Positions 18,711-28,207 of a DNA stretch of 64,000 nt are shown here, piece by piece. Position numbers and translations under genes: made by a program. The notes below the pieces were generated by a model. That model had not been told where the DNA came from. It ran no database searches and worked only from the letters and a program-made list of their open reading frames with translations. Every line of letters starts with the position of its first letter. Positions within the stretch are counted from its first letter, which is position 1. This DNA comes from Thermomonas beijingensis. Its GTDB lineage: Bacteria; Pseudomonadota; Gammaproteobacteria; Xanthomonadales; Xanthomonadaceae. The DNA lies in assembly GCF_020034655.1 (NCBI RefSeq), contig NZ_JAIQDJ010000001.1, forward strand, positions 744,001-808,000. The letters are read 5' to 3'.

Positions 18711-19726
18711 TCGGAATCCTTCTCAGCACCGGGCAAGCGCCTGGCGATGCGATCAAGTTGTTTAAAGCGCGCCGCGCTTTTGCGCCAGCTGCGGTTGTCC
18801 ATCAAGGGTGTGCCGGAAGAATACTCGCCCGGCTCACGGATGCTGTGTGTCACCAACGACATCGCAGTGATGATCACGCGGTCGCAGACCTCCAAATGGC
18901 CCAGTACGCCGGCACCGCCACCAATCAGGCAGTGCCGGCCGATGCGGGCGCTGCCGGCCACTGCCGCGCAACCCGCCATCGCGGTGTGTGCACCGATGTG
19001 TACGTTGTGGCCAATCTGGATCTGGTTGTCCAGACGCACATCGTTTTCCAGAATCGTGTCGTCCAGCGCGCCGCGGTCGATGGTGGTATTGGCCCCGATT
19101 TCGCAATCATCGCCAATGGCCACACCGCCCAGCTGCGGCACCTTGATCCAATGACCGGCATCCATCGCAATGCCAAAGCCATCGGCACCCAACACGACGC
19201 CGGGATGCAACAGCACGCGCTTGCCCAGCCGTACCCGCGTCACCAAGGTGACGCGGGCCACCAGCTCGCAGTCTTCGCCAATGACGCAGGCATCGCCAAT
19301 CACACAGCCCGGGCCGATACGCGCACCCGCCGCCACTACGCTGCCCGCACCAATACTGACGTGTGGACCGATACTGGCGGCAGGGTCGACACGCGCAGTT
19401 GGATCGACGCATGCGGTGGAGTGAACGCCTGCAGCAAACGTGGGTTTGGGTTCAAACAGCGCAGCGATTTTTGCATAGGCCGCATACGGATCGCGGGCGA
19501 TCAGTGCGCTGCCTTGACGGCCCTGCACATCGGCCTCGCGCAGCACCACCACGCCGGCGCGGGTGTCCACCAATTGCGTGCGATAGCGCGGGTTGGCGAG
19601 GAAGGCCAATTGCGCGGGGCCGGCGTCGGCAAGGGTGCCGACACCTGTAATTGCGTGATCTTCCCCACGCAACTCCAGCCCAAAGCGCGCAGCCAGCATT
19701 GATGCGGTGTATGCCGGCGCGTTCAT
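18707..19726 (-). CDS. lpxD: UDP-3-O-(3-hydroxyacyl)glucosamine N-acyltransferase
   Basis: A 339-residue beta-helix acyltransferase, the third step of lipid A synthesis. The N-terminal uridine-binding domain (YTASMLAARFGLELRGEDHAITGVGTLADAG) precedes about ten hexapeptide turns, including NTTIDRGALDDTILENDVRLDNQIQIGHNVHIG, where His is catalytic, and a C-terminal helix. Start at the ATG at 19726, 11 bases after the bamA stop; an upstream extension would overlap bamA. The periplasmic chaperone gene skp, present between bamA and lpxD in enterobacteria, is absent here. Confidence 0.97.
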   Translation of the reverse strand: MNAPAYTASMLAARFGLELRGEDHAITGVGTLADAGPAQLAFLANPRYRTQLVDTRAGVVVLREADVQGRQGSALIARDPYAAYAKIAALFEPKPTFAAGVHSTACVDPTARVDPAASIGPHVSIGAGSVVAAGARIGPGCVIGDACVIGEDCELVARVTLVTRVRLGKRVLLHPGVVLGADGFGIAMDAGHWIKVPQLGGVAIGDDCEIGANTTIDRGALDDTILENDVRLDNQIQIGHNVHIGAHTAMAGCAAVAGSARIGRHCLIGGGAGVLGHLEVCDRVIITAMSLVTHSIREPGEYSSGTPLMDNRSWRKSAARFKQLDRIARRLPGAEKDSE

Positions 19727-19737
19727 GCCATTGCCCG

Positions 19738-22209
19738 TCAGAGCTGACCACCGAAGTTGAACTGCAAGCGCTCGATCTGGTCGCCATCCTTCTTGCGCAA
19801 CGGCAGTGCGTAGCTGATCGACAGCGGCCCCATCGGCGAGCGCCACAGCAGGGCGATACCGGCCGAAGCGCGTAGCTCGGACGCACTGAAGTTCTTGTAG
19901 CCGTTGTACACGTTGCCGAAATCCAGGAACGCAGACACGCGCGCGGCGGGGCTATCGAATAACTTCGGGAAAATGGCTTCCACAGACCCGGCCACCAGCA
20001 CCGAGCCGCCCAGCGGCTGGCGGTAACCAAAGCCGGAGACATAGGCGGGGCCCAGGGTATTGTCGGTGAATCCGCGCACCTTGCCGCTGGACGCAATACC
20101 GCCGGCGTAGAAGTTTTCGAAGAACGGCAGGCCGGTGGCAGTGACGGTCTTGATGTAATCGGTGGAGGTGGTCAGGCAGGGGTTGCTGGGCGGTGGCGGT
20201 GCGGGAGGTTGGGTTGGATTGGGGTTGTCGGTCGTGGGCGGAATCGGCGGCAAGGGGGCGGTGAAGCACAGGTTGCGGCTGTAATTCTTGCCGTAAGAGT
20301 CACCGTAACCCAAGTTAAGTCCGGTCTTGAGCACCAGCGCTTGACTCAACGGCCAGTATTTGGCGACGTCGTATTGCAGCTTGAAATACTCCACCGTGGA
20401 GCCGGGCAGGGCGATTTCGGCGGAGAGGTTCTGGGTGCTGCCCACCACAGGAGTGAAGTAGTTGTTGCGGGTGTCGCGGCCCCAGCTCAACTGGGTGCGC
20501 CAGCTGTGGAAGGTGTTCTGACCCACCGCTTTGATGTAGTCCACCATCGGCGGCGGGGTGCTGCCTTCAAATGCCAAAATCTGGTTGGAGTCGATGCCGA
20601 ACATCACTTGCACCGAATCACTTTCACTCAATGGCAGGCCCATGAACACCTGGAAGGCGCCACTATTGGTGGAGTATTGGGCGACGTTGTAGTTGGAGTA
20701 GTCGAACTCGCGCCACCAGAGGTTGTAGCCCAGTGACAGCCCGTCATCGGTGAAGTATGGGTTCATGTACGAGAAGTCGTAACGCTTCTGGTAGTTGCTC
20801 TTGGTCAGCGCCATGGAGACCCGATTGCCGGTACCAAGGAAGTTGTTTTCCGAAAGCTGCAACGACAAGTTAATGCCCGACAATTGCGAATAGCCAACAC
20901 CGGCCGAAATACTGCCGGAAGTGGTTTCCTTGACGGTGTAGGTCACGTCCACCTGGTCATCACTGCCGGGAACTGGCTGGGTATCCACGTCCACGGTTTC
21001 GAAATAGCCCAAGCGATCCAGGCGCACCTTGCCGCGGTCAATCGCGGCTTGCGAATACCAGCTACCTTCGAACTGGCGCATTTCACGACGCAAGACCGGG
21101 TCGGCAGTGCGGGAGTTGCCCTTGAACACGATCCGGCGCACGTTTACGCGCGGGCCGGGTTGCACCTGGAAATCAATCGCGACGGTGCGCTTGTCGCGGT
21201 CGATGGTGGGGACCGGATTGACCTTGGCGAATGCGTAGCCGATGTTGGCCAGGCGCGCGGTGACCGAGTTGGTTGCCAACTCCAGCAGCCCGCGCGAAAA
21301 CACATTGCCCGGACGGATAAAGCTGACCAGGGTTTCGATTTCCGGCTTCGGCAAGATGGTGTCGCCAGAGACGCTGATAGCAGCAAAATTGTAAGCCTCA
21401 CCCTCGGTCATGCCGGCGGTGATGAACATGTCTTTCTTGTCGCCGCTGATTGCCACTTGGGTGGAATCCAGGCTGAAATCGACGAAACCGCGATCCAGAT
21501 ACCAGGAGTTGAGCTTTTCGATATCGCCAGATAACTTCTCGCGCGAATACTGGTCATCTTTCTTGTACCAGGACATCCAGTTGCTGGTATGCGACTCCCA
21601 GTCCTTGGTGATGTCTTCCTCAGGGTAGCGATCGTTGCCAATCAGGTTGATGTGGCGGATCTTGGCCGCCTTGCCTTCCTTGATAGTGATGGTCAGGTTG
21701 ACGCGGTTGCGATCCAGGTGCTCGACGCTGGGTGAGATCGACACGTTGTACTTGCCGCGATTGTTGTACTGGCGGGTCAATTCCTGGGTAACCCGGTCCA
21801 GATTGAGCGGGTTGTAAGTCTCACCCTCGGCCAAGCCGATTTCTTTCAGACCTTTGATCAGATCTTCGGTTTTCAGATCCTTGTTGCCGGTCAAGGTCAG
21901 CTTGTTGATGGCCGGGCGCTCGATCACCTTGATCACCAGAATGCTGCCCTGATGGTCAATGCTGATGTCTTCAAAAAACCCGGTCTTGTACAAGGCGCGC
22001 ACGGCCTCGGCGGCCTTGCCCTGATCCAGGGTGTCGCCGCGCTCAACCGGCAAATAGGTAAATACGGTGCCGGCGCCGATGCGCTGCAGGCCGTCGATGC
22101 GGATGTCGCTGACCGTAAACGGGGTAAACGCCGCCTGCGCCCAGACTGGCAGGGAAAGTGCCGAAGCCAGGGCAAGGGTCAGTAAGCGGCGGGACATGGG
22201 TCGGGTCAT
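19738..22209 (-). CDS. bamA: Outer membrane protein assembly factor BamA
   Basis: An 823-residue Omp85 protein that folds beta-barrel proteins into the outer membrane. A signal peptide (cut near WAQA) is followed by five POTRA domains up to about residue 420 (the first starts PFTVSDIRIDGLQRIGAGTVFTYLPV) and a C-terminal 16-strand barrel. The barrel ends GGQL rather than in the common aromatic residue, though RLQFNFGGQL retains the Phe-containing strand. VRGFTDNTLGP is the conserved VRGF loop-6 motif. Residues of about 645-676 hold a Pro-rich insertion bracketed by two Cys. The start at 22209 is chosen for AGGA seven bases upstream; 22218 is the alternative. Confidence 0.97.
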   Translation of the reverse strand: MTRPMSRRLLTLALASALSLPVWAQAAFTPFTVSDIRIDGLQRIGAGTVFTYLPVERGDTLDQGKAAEAVRALYKTGFFEDISIDHQGSILVIKVIERPAINKLTLTGNKDLKTEDLIKGLKEIGLAEGETYNPLNLDRVTQELTRQYNNRGKYNVSISPSVEHLDRNRVNLTITIKEGKAAKIRHINLIGNDRYPEEDITKDWESHTSNWMSWYKKDDQYSREKLSGDIEKLNSWYLDRGFVDFSLDSTQVAISGDKKDMFITAGMTEGEAYNFAAISVSGDTILPKPEIETLVSFIRPGNVFSRGLLELATNSVTARLANIGYAFAKVNPVPTIDRDKRTVAIDFQVQPGPRVNVRRIVFKGNSRTADPVLRREMRQFEGSWYSQAAIDRGKVRLDRLGYFETVDVDTQPVPGSDDQVDVTYTVKETTSGSISAGVGYSQLSGINLSLQLSENNFLGTGNRVSMALTKSNYQKRYDFSYMNPYFTDDGLSLGYNLWWREFDYSNYNVAQYSTNSGAFQVFMGLPLSESDSVQVMFGIDSNQILAFEGSTPPPMVDYIKAVGQNTFHSWRTQLSWGRDTRNNYFTPVVGSTQNLSAEIALPGSTVEYFKLQYDVAKYWPLSQALVLKTGLNLGYGDSYGKNYSRNLCFTAPLPPIPPTTDNPNPTQPPAPPPPSNPCLTTSTDYIKTVTATGLPFFENFYAGGIASSGKVRGFTDNTLGPAYVSGFGYRQPLGGSVLVAGSVEAIFPKLFDSPAARVSAFLDFGNVYNGYKNFSASELRASAGIALLWRSPMGPLSISYALPLRKKDGDQIERLQFNFGGQL

Positions 22210-22243
22210 TCGGAACATCCTGAGGTGGGTGCTGCGCGGGGGT

Positions 22244-22265
22244 GGCAGCGCGAACTTGCGCTGCC
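22244..22265. repeat. Intercistronic hairpin between rseP and bamA
   Basis: A perfect 8-bp stem (GGCAGCGC with GCGCTGCC) with a 6-base loop in the 97-base gap between rseP and bamA. No U-tract follows, so termination is unlikely; an RNA-processing or stability role is possible. Confidence 0.55.
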
Positions 22266-22306
22266 GGGTGCTGCGTCAATCGTGGGGGCGAACAGGTAGA
22301 AACAGG

Positions 22307-23665
22307 TTAAGACACGAGGTGCAAAATATCGTTGTAAAAGGCCAGCCCCATTAGTCCTGCGATCATTGCAAGACCAAGGTACTGACCCACAGCCATCGCC
22401 CGCTCGCCCAATGGGCGGCGGATCGTCAGCTCGATAAGGTAATACAGCAAGTGACCCCCGTCCAAGACCGGGATGGGAAGCAAGTTGATCAAGGCCAAAC
22501 TGACCGACAGCAGGGCCAGAAAGTTCAGGAACCACGCCGGGCCACGGGACGCAAAATCATTGGCAGCCCGGGCAATGGTGATCGGTCCGGATACGGTATT
22601 TTGCACCGAAACCTTGCCGGAAACCGCCCGCATCACCATATCCACGATCTGTTTGGCCTGGTAGCCGGTTTCCTGCACAGCAGCCGGCACCGCAGCCAGC
22701 AGCCCCAGTTTCAGCACTGCGTCGTGGGGGGGCTCCACCGGGGCAGCATTGGTGACGCCCAGGATCCAATGCGGTTGACCGTCGTTGCCCTGCATGCGCC
22801 GCGGAGTCAGTTCCAGTGCCAAGCGTTCACCGTCGCGCTCGACTTCCACCATCCCTGGGCCACCGCGCGCGCCCAATTTTGCTACCAGCGGGGCAATGTC
22901 TTCGAAGCTGACAACCGGATGTGAATCAATTGCGGTGATGCGATCACCCTCGGCCAACACCCCCCACGCCGGACTGCCTTCGCGCACACTCCCGACCAGG
23001 GCCGGCAGCAGCAAATGCCGCGGAATCAGGCCGATGCCACTCAGTGCGCGCAACTCATCCACGGAGGCCGGCAGATTCTGCAGCGGCAGCGTGCGCTGCA
23101 CGAGGCGGCCATTGGCGCGGCGTAGCGACAGCGTGACCGGCTGACGATCCAGGGCATCCACATTCAACGCCATCACCAGCTCGCTCCAGGTGGGCGTGAC
23201 GCGGTCGCCAACGGCCAGTATGTGATCACCCGGCTGCAATCCGGCCTGTGCCGCAATGGCGGTGGCCTGGCCCACCACCGGGGCATAGTCAGGGCGGCCA
23301 ATCACCAGCATGGCCCAGAGCAGGCCAAACGCCAGCACCAGATTGGCCAGCGGCCCGGCGGCGACGATTGCAATACGCTGCAGCACCGGTTTGCGATTGA
23401 ACGCCAGATGTAACTGCTGGGCGGGCACGTCATCCTCGCGTTCATCCAGCATGCGCACATAGCCGCCCAAAGGGATTGCGGCGAGCACGTATTCGGTGCC
23501 GTCTTTGCCACGATGTGTCCACAGCGGTTTGCCAAAGCCTATCGAGAATCGCAGGACCTTGACGCCGCAGCGGCGCGCAACCCAGAAATGGCCAAATTCG
23601 TGGAAAGTGACCAATACGCCCAGCGCCACCAGCAGCCACCAGACCGAGCCGAAGAACGTGCTCAT
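22307..23665 (-). CDS. rseP: Site-2 intramembrane zinc protease RseP
   Basis: A 452-residue M50 protease of the inner membrane that cuts anti-sigma-E factor RseA and signal-peptide remnants. The zinc site HEFGH is at residues 22-26 in the first membrane helix, and the third ligand is in LDGGHLLYY near residue 400. Two periplasmic PDZ domains lie between (about 110-290; [12 protein letters not shown] and [13 protein letters not shown]). Length matches E. coli (450). The ATG overlaps the dxr stop (ATGA). It directly precedes bamA, a conserved pairing that links envelope stress to barrel assembly. Confidence 0.96.
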   Translation of the reverse strand: MSTFFGSVWWLLVALGVLVTFHEFGHFWVARRCGVKVLRFSIGFGKPLWTHRGKDGTEYVLAAIPLGGYVRMLDEREDDVPAQQLHLAFNRKPVLQRIAIVAAGPLANLVLAFGLLWAMLVIGRPDYAPVVGQATAIAAQAGLQPGDHILAVGDRVTPTWSELVMALNVDALDRQPVTLSLRRANGRLVQRTLPLQNLPASVDELRALSGIGLIPRHLLLPALVGSVREGSPAWGVLAEGDRITAIDSHPVVSFEDIAPLVAKLGARGGPGMVEVERDGERLALELTPRRMQGNDGQPHWILGVTNAAPVEPPHDAVLKLGLLAAVPAAVQETGYQAKQIVDMVMRAVSGKVSVQNTVSGPITIARAANDFASRGPAWFLNFLALLSVSLALINLLPIPVLDGGHLLYYLIELTIRRPLGERAMAVGQYLGLAMIAGLMGLAFYNDILHLVS

Positions 23666-24837
23666 GTTCGGCTTCCGGCAATGCGGGCAATCGTCTGTCG
23701 GGCGTTGACGCGGGCCTGCGCGTCGCTGGCCAGCAAGGCTTCGATGGAGTCGGTGGGGTTCGCTGGCATGGCGTCCAGGGCGGCGGCAACGGTGGAGGGG
23801 ATGTCCAGAAAACCAATATGGCCCTGAAGAAATGCTGAAACTGCTTCTTCATTGGCAGCGTTGAGTACGGCCGGTGCGGTGCCACCGGCGCGGATCGCTG
23901 CAAATGCCAGCGACAAACATGGAAATGCGGCCAGATCCGGGGGTTCAAACTCCAGCCGTCCACCCTCGCTAAGCAAATCCAGCGCCGGCACCCCCGAGGC
24001 AATGCGCTTGGGCCAGCCCAAACCGACCGCCAGCGCGGTGCGCATGTCGGGCAGCCCCAACTGGGCCAGACTGCTGCCGTCGATGAAATCCACCATCGAA
24101 TGCACCAATGATTGCGGATGTACCAGCACCCGAATGGCATCGACGGGTACCTCGAACAAGTGGTGGGCCTCGATGACCTCCAGGCCCTTATTCATCAAGG
24201 TGGCCGAATCCACCGAGATTTTTGGACCCATTGACCATTTGGGATGGGCCACCGCCTGTGCCGGTGTCACCTGCGCCAATCGCCTGCCAGACCAGCCACG
24301 AAACGGTCCGCCGGAGGCCGTCAGGGTGATGCGTGAGGGTGTGTTGCCATTCGCCAGGCATTGGAAAATGGCGTTGTGCTCACTGTCGATCGGGACGATC
24401 ACCGCGCCATGTGCGTGCGCCTCGCGCATCAGCAGTTCACCAGCCAGCACGAGTGATTCTTTATTTGCCAGCAACAGGCGCTTGCCGACACGGGCTGCCG
24501 CCAAGGTGGACGGCAATCCCGCAGCTCCCACAATGGCCGCCACTACGGTATCGCAAGCATCGCTGGCTACCAATGCATCCAGAGCTTCGCTGCCGGCGTG
24601 TGCTTGAGTGGCAAGCCCCGCCGTACGCAGGCCATCGCGCAGTGCGCTGTAGCTGGCCATATCGGCGATGACCGCGTGGTCTGGTGCATGCGAGCGACAC
24701 AGCGCCAGCAGGGCATCGACTTGGCTGCCGGCTGCCAGCACACTGGCGCGCATGCGCTGCGGGTGACGTGCGATCACATCCAGCGCGGATGTGCCAATCG
24801 ACCCTGTGGCACCCAGAACGGCAACACGTTGCATCAT
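23662..24837 (-). CDS. dxr: 1-deoxy-D-xylulose 5-phosphate reductoisomerase
   Basis: A 391-residue NADPH enzyme that makes 2-C-methyl-D-erythritol 4-phosphate, the committed step of the MEP isoprenoid pathway. N-terminal [19 protein letters not shown] is the NADPH-binding Rossmann motif. [24 protein letters not shown] and [10 protein letters not shown] contain metal and substrate ligands, and [14 protein letters not shown] is the C-terminal signature. The start is the first of two adjacent ATGs that overlap the cdsA stop (TGATG). dxs, the preceding pathway step, is also in the window at 49840-51744. Confidence 0.96.
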   Translation of the reverse strand: MMQRVAVLGATGSIGTSALDVIARHPQRMRASVLAAGSQVDALLALCRSHAPDHAVIADMASYSALRDGLRTAGLATQAHAGSEALDALVASDACDTVVAAIVGAAGLPSTLAAARVGKRLLLANKESLVLAGELLMREAHAHGAVIVPIDSEHNAIFQCLANGNTPSRITLTASGGPFRGWSGRRLAQVTPAQAVAHPKWSMGPKISVDSATLMNKGLEVIEAHHLFEVPVDAIRVLVHPQSLVHSMVDFIDGSSLAQLGLPDMRTALAVGLGWPKRIASGVPALDLLSEGGRLEFEPPDLAAFPCLSLAFAAIRAGGTAPAVLNAANEEAVSAFLQGHIGFLDIPSTVAAALDAMPANPTDSIEALLASDAQARVNARQTIARIAGSRT

Positions 24838-25688
24838 CAGAAACCCAGCCATATCTTGCCCAGTGCAAACACCGGCAGTGCGGCCAATACACTGTCCACC
24901 CGATCCAGCACACCGCCGTGACCTGGGATTAAGGAGCCGGAATCCTTCATGCCGGCATGGCGTTTGAGCAGGCTTTCGAATAAATCACCGGCCACGCAGA
25001 ACAGCACGGTGATCGCCGCAGCTCCCGCGATCGCCGGGAATTTGCTCGCCGGCGCGCCGATCAGCCATGCCCCCAACAAGGCCACTAGCATCGCCAAGGC
25101 CACGCCACCGCTGACCCCTTCTAGGGTTTTATTCGGGCTGATGCGTGGCGCCAATTTGCGGCCGCCAAACCATTGCCCGCCGAATTTGCGGCCGGTGAAG
25201 TAGGCGCCGCTGTCGGCTGCCCACACGATCAGCAATACCAGCAGTAGCCAGCCGGGGCCGCGCGGTTGACTGCTATGAATGACGGCCAGCGCGCACCAGG
25301 CGGGGATGATGGCGGCGGTGGCAGCCACCAGTTTGGCCGCACGCGCCTTGCCAAGGACTTCTGCGGAAAAGTGATAGTGCTTCAGCCATAGCAACGCCAG
25401 CAGCCACCACAACACGCCCAGCACAACAATGAGCTGGAACAAGGGAAGTGAGCGCACCGAATGCGATTGCGAGCCCCACACCAAGGCAACCATCAGTCCA
25501 AGGTTGCAGGCCAGCAGTGCGCTACGCGCCAATGTGTCTTCCAAACCGGCCAAGCGCAGCCATTCCCACAGTGCCAGCAAAAATACGATGGCGCTCACCA
25601 GCATCAGCCAACCGGTGGGCAACAACAACACGGCGGCAATAACGGCGGGTGCCATGATCAGCGCGGCCAAAATGCGGGTTTTGGTCAT
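24837..25688 (-). CDS. cdsA: Phosphatidate cytidylyltransferase
   Basis: A 283-residue inner-membrane enzyme that makes CDP-diacylglycerol from CTP and phosphatidic acid for phospholipid synthesis. It has about eight hydrophobic segments. The C-terminal part contains the family signature, with [16 protein letters not shown] and later [33 protein letters not shown], whose acidic residues bind metal. The start ATG overlaps the uppS stop (ATGA). Length matches E. coli CdsA (285). Confidence 0.96.
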   Translation of the reverse strand: MTKTRILAALIMAPAVIAAVLLLPTGWLMLVSAIVFLLALWEWLRLAGLEDTLARSALLACNLGLMVALVWGSQSHSVRSLPLFQLIVVLGVLWWLLALLWLKHYHFSAEVLGKARAAKLVAATAAIIPAWCALAVIHSSQPRGPGWLLLVLLIVWAADSGAYFTGRKFGGQWFGGRKLAPRISPNKTLEGVSGGVALAMLVALLGAWLIGAPASKFPAIAGAAAITVLFCVAGDLFESLLKRHAGMKDSGSLIPGHGGVLDRVDSVLAALPVFALGKIWLGF

Positions 25689-26437
25689 GGCGTATTCCCG
25701 GGGTGGGGTGCCCGAAGTTGGGCGCTAGTCAGGCCGAAGCGGCGTTCGCGGGTGGCAAAGTCATCCACCGCTTGTTGCAGCATTTGCGCATCGACATCCG
25801 GCCACAGTGTGTCGGTGAACCATAGCTCGGTATACGCCATCTGCCACAGCAGGAAATTACTGATGCGCAATTCGCCGCCGGTCCGGATGAACAAATCCGG
25901 TGCCGGCAGGTCGGCCAATGCCATCTGTGCCGATAGTGCGGATTCGTCAATCTGCTCGGGCAGCAAGCGGCCTGCAGCGACGTCCTCCGCCAGCAGTCTT
26001 GCCGCATGAACGATGTCCTGGCGACCGCCGTAACTGGCCGCAATCGTGAGCTGCAGTTTTGGATTGCTGGCGGTCAGGGCTTCTGCAGCGTGCATGCGCG
26101 CTTGTATTGCAGGGTCAAACCGCGAGCGTTCACCGATAAAACGCAGGCGTGCACCCAGGCGATGCAGCTCGTCCACCTCACGTTCCAGCGCACCCAAGAA
26201 CAGCTTCATCAGGCCGCCAACTTCCTCGCTGGGGCGGTTCCAGTTTTCGCTGGAGAAGGCAAACAGCGTGAGTGCCTCGATCCCACGCTGCAGGCAAAAC
26301 TCGACGCAACGCTTGACCGCCTGCGCACCCGCACGATGGCCGATGATGCGCGGGCGATGGCGTCTTTGCGCCCAGCGGCCATTGCCATCCATGATGATGG
26401 CAATGTGGTGCGGCAGCGGTGCGGCGCGGGTCGGCAT
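25685..26437 (-). CDS. uppS: Undecaprenyl diphosphate synthase
   Basis: A 250-residue cis-prenyltransferase that makes the C55 lipid carrier for peptidoglycan and O-antigen. The catalytic Asp is in HIAIIMDGNGRWAQRR near the N-terminus; LTLFAFSSENWNRP and the C-terminal DLFIRTGGELRISNFLLWQMAYTELWFTDTLWPD are diagnostic. The start is uncertain: the ATG at 26437 is given, but a TTG at 26458 would overlap the frr stop as TTGA, matching the 4-bp overlaps common in this operon. Neither has a strong ribosome binding site. Confidence 0.95.
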   Translation of the reverse strand: MPTRAAPLPHHIAIIMDGNGRWAQRRHRPRIIGHRAGAQAVKRCVEFCLQRGIEALTLFAFSSENWNRPSEEVGGLMKLFLGALEREVDELHRLGARLRFIGERSRFDPAIQARMHAAEALTASNPKLQLTIAASYGGRQDIVHAARLLAEDVAAGRLLPEQIDESALSAQMALADLPAPDLFIRTGGELRISNFLLWQMAYTELWFTDTLWPDVDAQMLQQAVDDFATRERRFGLTSAQLRAPHPGNTP

Positions 26438-26454
26438 GGGCAGGCTCGTATGCC

Positions 26455-27012
26455 TCAAACCGACATCAATTCCTGCTCTTTCGCCTTGACCACATCATCC
26501 ACATCCTTGATCGCAGCATCGGTGATCTTTTGGATTTCGGCCTCGGTGCGTGCGCTTTCATCCTCAGTGATCTGCTTGTCTTTCAGCAGTTCCTTGACTT
26601 GATGGTTGGCGTCGCGGCGGATGTTGCGTACCGCTACCTTGGCGTCCTCGCCCTCGCCATGCACGACCTTGGTCAGGTCACGGCGGCGCTCTTCGGTCAG
26701 TGCCGGGATATTGAGCCGAATGGTGGTGCCGGCGGTATTCGGGGTCAGCCCCAGATCAGACGCCAGAATGGCCTTTTCCACCGCGCCAACCATTTGCTTT
26801 TCCCACGGCGTGATCAGGATCGAACGGGCATCTGCCACCGACACGCTGGCGACTTGTGACAGCGGCATGTCGGAGCCGTAATAGTTGACCTTGATGCTGT
26901 CCACCAGGCCGGCATTGGCGCGGCCAGTGCGCACTTTCACCAGATTGTGGCGGAGCGATTCGATGCTTTTGACCATGCGGGCTTGGGCATCTTTCTTGAT
27001 TTCGTTCAACAT
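26455..27012 (-). CDS. frr: Ribosome recycling factor
   Basis: A 185-residue protein that with EF-G splits post-termination ribosomes. The sequence [32 protein letters not shown] and the central [26 protein letters not shown] are typical of the L-shaped RRF, and length equals E. coli RRF. A GGAG is placed seven bases before the ATG. It lies between pyrH and uppS in the conserved order. Confidence 0.97.
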   Translation of the reverse strand: MLNEIKKDAQARMVKSIESLRHNLVKVRTGRANAGLVDSIKVNYYGSDMPLSQVASVSVADARSILITPWEKQMVGAVEKAILASDLGLTPNTAGTTIRLNIPALTEERRRDLTKVVHGEGEDAKVAVRNIRRDANHQVKELLKDKQITEDESARTEAEIQKITDAAIKDVDDVVKAKEQELMSV

Positions 27013-27078
27013 GGCATCGCTCCGAACTGAATGTGCAAACCGCTGATTATAAGCGGCAAGCAGGCTATCGGGCGCGGT

Positions 27079-27801
27079 TTAGCTGCGGCCTTGCACCAAG
27101 GTGCCCACCTGCTCGCCGTGCAGAATGCGCAGCAATACGCCGGGTTCGGCCATGTCGAAAATGCGCAGCGGCAGGCTGGCATCACGGCACAGGGCGAATG
27201 CCGCGGTATCCATCACTTGCAAGTTGCGGGCAATGACTTCGTCATAACTCAGGTTATTCAGCTTGATTGCATCGGGGTACTTCTTGGGGTCTTTGTCATA
27301 GACGCCGTCGACTTTGGTCGCTTTCAGCAATAAATCGGCACCGATCTCGATCGCGCGCAGCGCAGCACCCGAGTCGGTGGTGAAGAATGGGTTGCCGGTG
27401 CCGGCGGCAAAAATGACCAGACGACCCTTTTCCAGGTGGCGGATAGCGCGCCGCCGGATGTAGTCTTCGCACACGTCATTGATTTTCAAGGCGCTCATTA
27501 CGCGGGCCTTGCCACCTTGCTTTTCCAATGCATCCTGCATGGCCAAGGCATTGATCACCGTGGCCAGCATGCCCATATGGTCGCCGGTGACCCGATCCAT
27601 CCCGCCGGCGGCCAACCCTGCGCCGCGGAAGATATTGCCGCCGCCGATCACCAGTGCAATCTGCGCACCGGCTTCGCTGGCTTCAATCACTTCTTGCGCC
27701 AACCGGATCAATACATTGGGGTCGATACCGTAATCCTCGTTGCCCATCAATGCCTCGCCGGAAAGTTTCAACAGCACACGGCGATAGGCAAGTTGCGACA
27801 T
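27079..27801 (-). CDS. pyrH: Uridylate kinase
   Basis: A 240-residue UMP kinase of the amino-acid-kinase fold. [24 protein letters not shown] begins the protein; [15 protein letters not shown] and [17 protein letters not shown] hold the phosphate and nucleotide sites, and [14 protein letters not shown] is the ATP-site motif. It has AGGA six bases before the ATG. It is the first gene of the long minus-strand operon that runs to accA. A TAGAAT near 27829-27834 could be its -10 box, but the -35 is poor. Confidence 0.97.
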   Translation of the reverse strand: MSQLAYRRVLLKLSGEALMGNEDYGIDPNVLIRLAQEVIEASEAGAQIALVIGGGNIFRGAGLAAGGMDRVTGDHMGMLATVINALAMQDALEKQGGKARVMSALKINDVCEDYIRRRAIRHLEKGRLVIFAAGTGNPFFTTDSGAALRAIEIGADLLLKATKVDGVYDKDPKKYPDAIKLNNLSYDEVIARNLQVMDTAAFALCRDASLPLRIFDMAEPGVLLRILHGEQVGTLVQGRS

Positions 27802-27917
27802 GGGAATTCCTAGTCAAGAGGGCGACCAATTCTAACGGAAAGCCCCGCATGACGATTCGACGTGCACAGGTCAATCGCAAGACTTGGACTGCCGCTGCAA
27901 GAAATTTGCGAAAAATG

Positions 27918-27946
27918 TTGCGCGATCGAAAAACCCTGCGTATGAT
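27918..27946 (+). promoter_or_regulatory. Promoter of tRNA-Asp
   Basis: A -35 TTGCGC (27918-27923), exact 17-base spacer and -10 TATGAT (27941-27946), placing the start a few bases before the mature tRNA 5' end at 27961. Confidence 0.75.
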
Positions 27947-27960
27947 TGCGGGCTCACAGC

Positions 27961-28037
27961 GGAGTGGTAGTTCAGTCGGTTAGAATGCTGGCCTGTCACG
28001 CCGGAGGTCGCGGGTTCGAGTCCCGTCCACTCCGCCA
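27961..28037 (+). tRNA. tRNA-Asp (GTC)
   Basis: A 77-base cloverleaf including an encoded CCA. The acceptor stem GGAGTGG pairs with CCACTCC, the anticodon loop is CTGTCAC with anticodon GTC, and the T arm is GCGGGTTCGAGTCCCGT. Nearly identical to E. coli tRNA-Asp. It has its own promoter and terminator. Confidence 0.98.
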
Positions 28038-28049
28038 GTTTGAAGCAAA

Positions 28050-28075
28050 AGCCTCGCAGCAATGCGGGGCTTTTT
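28050..28075 (+). terminator. Terminator of tRNA-Asp
   Basis: A 9-bp stem AGCCTCGCA with TGCGGGGCT (one G-T pair), a GCAA tetraloop, then a run of T. It follows the tRNA by 12 bases. Confidence 0.85.
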
Positions 28076-28207
28076 GCTTTTTGCTTTGCGCACGTCGTGC
28101 CAGTGCGCCCAATCGACGCCAAGCAGCATGGGCGAGCACGACCAACTGGACTAGGGTTGCATTAGACGAGTTAGACTACGCGGCTACGCCTCAATGTCAG
28201 CTTGCCC

